Positions 60,701-64,000 of a DNA stretch of 64,000 nt are shown here, piece by piece (position 1 is the first letter of the stretch; every line of letters starts with the position of its first letter). Origin of the DNA: Yoonia sp. G8-12 (lineage in GTDB: Bacteria > Pseudomonadota > Alphaproteobacteria > Rhodobacterales > Rhodobacteraceae); contig NZ_CP151762.1 of assembly GCF_038443675.1 (NCBI RefSeq), positions 3,162,001 to 3,226,000 on the forward strand, in the 5' to 3' direction. Both the position numbers and the translations under genes were made by a program. The notes beneath the pieces are model-generated. The model ran no database searches and was not told where the DNA came from. It saw only the letters and a list, made by a program, of their open reading frames with translations.

Positions 60701-63700
60701 TTCGCTTTCCGGCACGATTGCCGATCCGGGCGAGATTACCTGTAATATCGGCTATATGGAGGCGCAGGACCGTGTCGACATTGTGTTCAACGCCATCGCA
60801 CGCGAAAGCGGCACGGTAAGCAATACGGTCGCAGTCGATTCAGACGAGATCATCACCGCCAGCGAAACCGGCACCGACTTTGACCGCGAGCCGGTGAACA
60901 ATGACACCGAAGAGGAAACAACCATTGCCTCGCGGACCGATCTGATCTTGCAAAGCAAAACGGCAAGCTCTCCAACGGTCAATCTGGGCGATACATTCAC
61001 CTACAGCGCGATTGTGACCGTCAGCGACGTCTTTGGCGAAGCGGATGACGTGGTCTTTTCTGACCTTCTGCCAGACGACATGGAGCTTGCCGGCGATCCC
61101 GAAGCGTTCTTCAACGGCTCAGCGACACCGATTGCAGACAGCTGCACCGCACCTGCGCCGGTTGGTAACTTCACCTTCAGTTGCCAACTTGGAACGCTGA
61201 ACCCGCTTGATGAGGTTGAAATCATCATCCCCGTCCGCGTGACAGCGGTAGACAGCTACCCGCAAACATTCACAAACGAGGCGGTTGTCGGCACCTCGTC
61301 GATTGAACGTGGCACAGCCCTCGACAACAACGAAGCCGAAGGCGATGTCGATGTCGTGTCCTCAACAATTGCGGGCAACATCTACCGCGACTTCGACAAT
61401 GATCAGAACAAGGATACGGGCGATACGGATATTTCCGGCGTGCCTGTCACCCTGACCGGCACCAACAGCCGTGGTGAGATAGTCGCACCGATCACTATCG
61501 ACACCGATGTGAATGGCAACTTCCTCTTCGAAAACCTCGAACAGGGTACATACACCATCACGCGCGGTGATCCGGGTGAGCCTTATCTGGTCGACGGCAC
61601 AAATACGGCCGGTGAAATCGATGGCGGTGCGCAAACGGGCACAGCACCCTTAGGGCCGAACACCATCGTTGATATCGTCCTTCCTGATGACAGCGATAGC
61701 ATCAACAACATCTTCCGGGTGATCCCGCAGGCCCGTGTTGGCCTTGCCAAATCCGGCGTGATCGACAGCCTGAATGACGACGGCACGTTCAATGCGACCT
61801 ACACCTTCGTGGTTGAAAACTTCAGCCTTGAGGACCTGGACCAGATCGTCATCGCGGACGATCTATCCGGCGCTGCACCGGCGCTTGGAACCTATCAGCC
61901 TACCGGCCCCCTTGCCAAAGGCGCATACCGCATTGTCACAGCACCGGATAACGGATGTGGCACTGGCAATGCAGGCTTCACCGGTGCCCCCGGCGGGACG
62001 GTCATTTCAACCGGCGGCACGTTGCTTGCAACTACATTGGCTGGACCGGCACAGACCTGTACAGTCACGTTCACGGTCCAAGTCTTCCCAACCGACGACC
62101 GCATCAACGGCCCCTTCAACAACCAGGCCGAGGTGACAGCCAACGGCGTCTTGTCCGGTCAAACACCGACCGACCTGTCAGATGATGGCGATGAACCTGA
62201 TGCAAATGGCAACGGCACGGCAGACGAAGCAGGTGAGAATGATCCAACCGTTCTGACACCCAACGCAGTGCCCCGAATTGCATTGGTCAAAACGGCTGAG
62301 CTTCCGGTTCTGACCCGTCAACTGGAAGAAAACGACGAGATCACCTACACATTCACGGTCACGAACACGGGTGATCTGACGCTGACAGATATCGAAGTCC
62401 GCGATGTGATGATCAGTGATGAAGTGATCGGCACCATTGCAGTCCTGGCACCGAATGAAAGCGACAGCGTCACGGCCACTTATCCGATCACGCAGACTGA
62501 TCTCGACGCTGGCGAAGTGGTGAACACCGCGACAGCCATCGGTACAGATCCCTTTGGCCGCCAGCCAACGGACGACAGCGGGACTGCGGTTGATAATGAC
62601 ACCGACACGACCACGTCACTGACACGTGAGCCAGCAATTGACTTGCAAAAAACAGCAGTCATTTCCGGTGATCAGATGCCGACACAGGTGGGTGACGTGA
62701 TCACCTACACCTTCACGATCACGAACATCGGCAACGTGACACTAACAGACGTGACACTGACGGATGATCTGGATGGTCTGGTCTTCCTGAATGCGCCGAT
62801 TGACCCGATCCCGTCGCTTGCGCCGGGCGCGTCTGACGCGACGACCTATCGTGCGACATATACCGTCGATGAAGACGATATTCTGGTCGCAGGTCAGGTA
62901 GTCAATCAGGCCTTGGTCAGCGGCACACCACCCGAGGGCGACGACGTTGAAGACCTCAGCGGCCCGGAGCCACGGACCGACGCAGAAACGATCGTGCCAC
63001 TGACACGTCTGGCGGCGATTGAAACCACCAAGACGCAGGTTCTGGCGGACAATGGTGATGGCGTTGATAGCGTGGGCGACCTGATCACATATACGATCAC
63101 GGTCGAAAACACCGGCAACGTTCCTTTGTCTAACGTGGGCGTCACGGATACGCTGACCGACTTGATCGGTGGTGGTCTGGACCTGACAAGCGAGCCTGCC
63201 TTCGCTTCCGCATCAGAAGGTTCTGATGAAGGTGAGCTGCTGGTCGGAGAGATCGCGACCTACACGGCCACCTATGAAATCGAGCTTGAGGCTGTGAACG
63301 CGGGCGGTGTGTCAAATACCGTGCTGGGGACCGCCGAAGGGCTTGCAGGCAGTGGCCCTCCGGGTGATCCGGTACCGGTCAGTGACGTCTCGGACGATGG
63401 CATCGACACCGATGGCGACACCGAAAGCGACCCAACCGAATTGCGGCTGTCACCCTTTGTCAGCGCAACCGGCTTGACGATGACCAAGACAACACCGCTT
63501 GATCTGGTGCAGCGTGGCGATGTCGTGCCCTACACAATCGTGCTGACGAACGAGAATACCTTCGTTGAGGGCTTCCTTGATGTGGTCGACCGTTTGCCCA
63601 ACGGGATGATCTATATCCCGGGATCGGCAACGATAGACGGTGCGCCAGCCGATGTGACCTTTACGGCGGGTCGTGTCACTTGGTCAGATGTCACGGTCCC

Positions 63701-64000
63701 TGCATTGGGCACTGTCACATTCACGCTGGATGCGCGCATCCTGAACGGTGCACGCGCAGGCAGCCTTGTGAACAGGGTTTCCTTGATTGACCCCACAACC
63801 GGTGATCGCGTCATTTCAGATGCCACTGCCACCGTGCGGATCGCACCAGAGGCCGTGTTTGAGTGCAGCGATATCGTTGGTAAGGTCTTTAACGATGTCA
63901 ATGGCAACGGCTATCAGGATGCCCCAGACACCGTGGGGCGTGGCCGTATCTCTGATCAGAGTTATGACGGTGGCAAAGGTAAGCTTGCACCGTTCATTGC
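57705..64000 (+). CDS. very large secreted DUF11-repeat protein with SdrD B-like domain (partial, runs off the window)
   Basis: An open frame of 2098 codons with no stop before the window ends. The signal peptide (ILKVLFLGTLATAAIGFSPT then QAHA) is followed by about 13 DUF11-type beta modules of roughly 110-170 residues. These recur with patterns such as DLAVTKTGP, ITYTFTVTNTGDLTLTDIEV and TYTVRVENLGPSAAHNVLIR, mostly closed by NTATV-like segments and Asp/Asn-rich linkers. An SdrD B-like domain (AGNIYRDFDNDQNKDTGDTD) lies near residue 1222. A second VFNDVNGNGYQD unit starts near 2055. Such proteins are exported and are thought to form long fibres or adhesins. No sortase or anchor signal is in view. 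It lies on the putative island. Confidence 0.88.
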   Translation, partial: MSLVSVCRSRVFSCILKVLFLGTLATAAIGFSPTQAHAQVYDLLVDIDDNFTIGEPPNEVDIDSTSLPAGAIARLKFRVSNNGPGAAPATTIDITVDGTITGPLAFVGQEGTITNCVATGGVVTCDVPALDAPVETPAGSGIFPATFEEVILDFQTTIAETVEIEAAVPLGPAGDDGENQNTLSNNDLSEVITVLEGVDMFVEWDVPATVPAGSFFDYTVRVRNVGPNTADSYRLTVPVPAGVVNITPPPGCSLQTSGTQQNYVCNVTTDLAPTTETGPFVAFTFNGQIAVATGSEISTSVNVDNASPLDPNPTNDDDVFRLNVTAGSDVAITKTRSPSGGPIFVGDTVNFTIGATYIGDTPTSIRIEDIVPSEYRIVSVNPGNYVCGLAPFFVGQVVDCTASGTGDGDPDGDGFFDYGDIVIEAVVDAASDPAPVTNTATVTPQGVTEANIGNNTASDGPIVLQDPTIDLAVTKTGPAVPAIQNIDGYTFSLRAQNRGTQAYAGPVIITDSLPAGVTATGASGANWSCQTPDPANPTGPLIPAAYPIAGPVDLVCTNTYSPTRLLNPNAQTSVLSVTISSQTLGLNTNRASVNGADADPLNNDTDNDTFDLDFETVPFGESADVSVAKRSGVPIIDPNDESVSLSADTTATAGEPYAFEIEVFNDGPAAAVGVNVLDTIRNLQNGNANFESISVDGTGSCSQDSRNGSSARLNCLVDVPLNCVAGSTCPVITVVVIPGRDAGRGVDPSDPSDGTRNNTVTVSPTVTPDPDPSNNSASVDFPFIPRSDVTVTKAAPATVSTGVNLTYTVTARNLPNGLSRADGVEITDTLPLGVRFISAAAQSGGACTTPVAGSTTTPTNRTVQCELGNLNLGQQRAVTIVVRPNYDTFDQTGGTNAIINDVRVDLFDGTGAIVTTPFDVDPSNNTASVTTTLAPPDLDIAVDKFDSADPLAVGDPFTYTVRVENLGPSAAHNVLIRDQWPTTTKIDFVSIAPPFDTACSLSGTIADPGEITCNIGYMEAQDRVDIVFNAIARESGTVSNTVAVDSDEIITASETGTDFDREPVNNDTEEETTIASRTDLILQSKTASSPTVNLGDTFTYSAIVTVSDVFGEADDVVFSDLLPDDMELAGDPEAFFNGSATPIADSCTAPAPVGNFTFSCQLGTLNPLDEVEIIIPVRVTAVDSYPQTFTNEAVVGTSSIERGTALDNNEAEGDVDVVSSTIAGNIYRDFDNDQNKDTGDTDISGVPVTLTGTNSRGEIVAPITIDTDVNGNFLFENLEQGTYTITRGDPGEPYLVDGTNTAGEIDGGAQTGTAPLGPNTIVDIVLPDDSDSINNIFRVIPQARVGLAKSGVIDSLNDDGTFNATYTFVVENFSLEDLDQIVIADDLSGAAPALGTYQPTGPLAKGAYRIVTAPDNGCGTGNAGFTGAPGGTVISTGGTLLATTLAGPAQTCTVTFTVQVFPTDDRINGPFNNQAEVTANGVLSGQTPTDLSDDGDEPDANGNGTADEAGENDPTVLTPNAVPRIALVKTAELPVLTRQLEENDEITYTFTVTNTGDLTLTDIEVRDVMISDEVIGTIAVLAPNESDSVTATYPITQTDLDAGEVVNTATAIGTDPFGRQPTDDSGTAVDNDTDTTTSLTREPAIDLQKTAVISGDQMPTQVGDVITYTFTITNIGNVTLTDVTLTDDLDGLVFLNAPIDPIPSLAPGASDATTYRATYTVDEDDILVAGQVVNQALVSGTPPEGDDVEDLSGPEPRTDAETIVPLTRLAAIETTKTQVLADNGDGVDSVGDLITYTITVENTGNVPLSNVGVTDTLTDLIGGGLDLTSEPAFASASEGSDEGELLVGEIATYTATYEIELEAVNAGGVSNTVLGTAEGLAGSGPPGDPVPVSDVSDDGIDTDGDTESDPTELRLSPFVSATGLTMTKTTPLDLVQRGDVVPYTIVLTNENTFVEGFLDVVDRLPNGMIYIPGSATIDGAPADVTFTAGRVTWSDVTVPALGTVTFTLDARILNGARAGSLVNRVSLIDPTTGDRVISDATATVRIAPEAVFECSDIVGKVFNDVNGNGYQDAPDTVGRGRISDQSYDGGKGKLAPFI

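Noticed and set aside
9043..64000. CRISPR array or toxin-antitoxin pair
   Set aside because: I looked for regularly spaced repeats and for small overlapping gene pairs and saw none that hold up.

Overview
The window looks like a chromosomal segment of a marine roseobacter-type alphaproteobacterium (family Rhodobacteraceae). This is inferred from gene content: a homogentisate cluster carrying a DUF2783 gene, a malonate decarboxylase/ligase pair, monomeric NADP isocitrate dehydrogenase, many FCD-type GntR regulators and tightly overlapping operons, together with moderately high GC. I name no species. Most of the window is ordinary catabolic and transport chromosome. The last 8 kb looks like the left end of a genomic island.

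Layout, left to right. 0.2-2.9 kb: a beta-hydroxyacid dehydrogenase, a PRC-barrel protein and a formate/nitrite-type channel. 3.0-9.0 kb: a minus-strand homogentisate operon (hmgA, fahA, an odd metallo-beta-lactamase-fold protein, a FAD monooxygenase and DUF2783) facing a divergent MarR gene, with two operator-like sites between them. 9.2-14.9 kb: a five-gene dipeptide-type ABC transporter. 14.9-18.8 kb: a glutamine-synthetase-like ligase divergent from a basic amino acid decarboxylase (amine metabolism). 18.9-24.9 kb: DUF808, a decayed stretch, the malonate operon (GntR, matA, matB) and yaeQ. 25.0-28.6 kb: proA and proC divergent from a frameshifted proB. 28.9-35.1 kb: a ketopantoate-reductase-like gene plus an oxalate-CoA-ligase-like gene, icd, and a FAD oxidoreductase.

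35.2-41.5 kb: a catabolic cluster (Ldh-family dehydrogenase, SsuABC-like transporter, two FAH-family hydrolases, GntR regulator). An inverted repeat, AACCAAT-N6-ATTGG(T/G)T, precedes both the regulator and the second FAH gene, so I propose one regulon. 42.2-47.1 kb: TetR with a divergent RND efflux pair. 47.1-49.8 kb: a secreted peptide, periplasmic MsrB, a fasciclin protein, an anti-sigma factor and an ECF sigma factor. 50.06-55.5 kb: a TPP riboswitch heading thiM-thiE-thiD-thiY-tenA-thiZ-thiX, a thiamine/pyrimidine salvage and uptake operon.

55.9 kb to the end: the 3' half of a tRNA-Arg(ACG) gene, a tyrosine integrase, an IS6-family remnant, and a secreted protein of more than 2,098 residues built from DUF11 modules that runs off the window.

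The most striking technical observation is that three conserved genes (proB, thiD, thiZ) are each broken by what looks like one missing base in a homopolymer run (A6, G6, G5). This points to sequence indel errors rather than three real gene losses, but raw reads are needed to decide.
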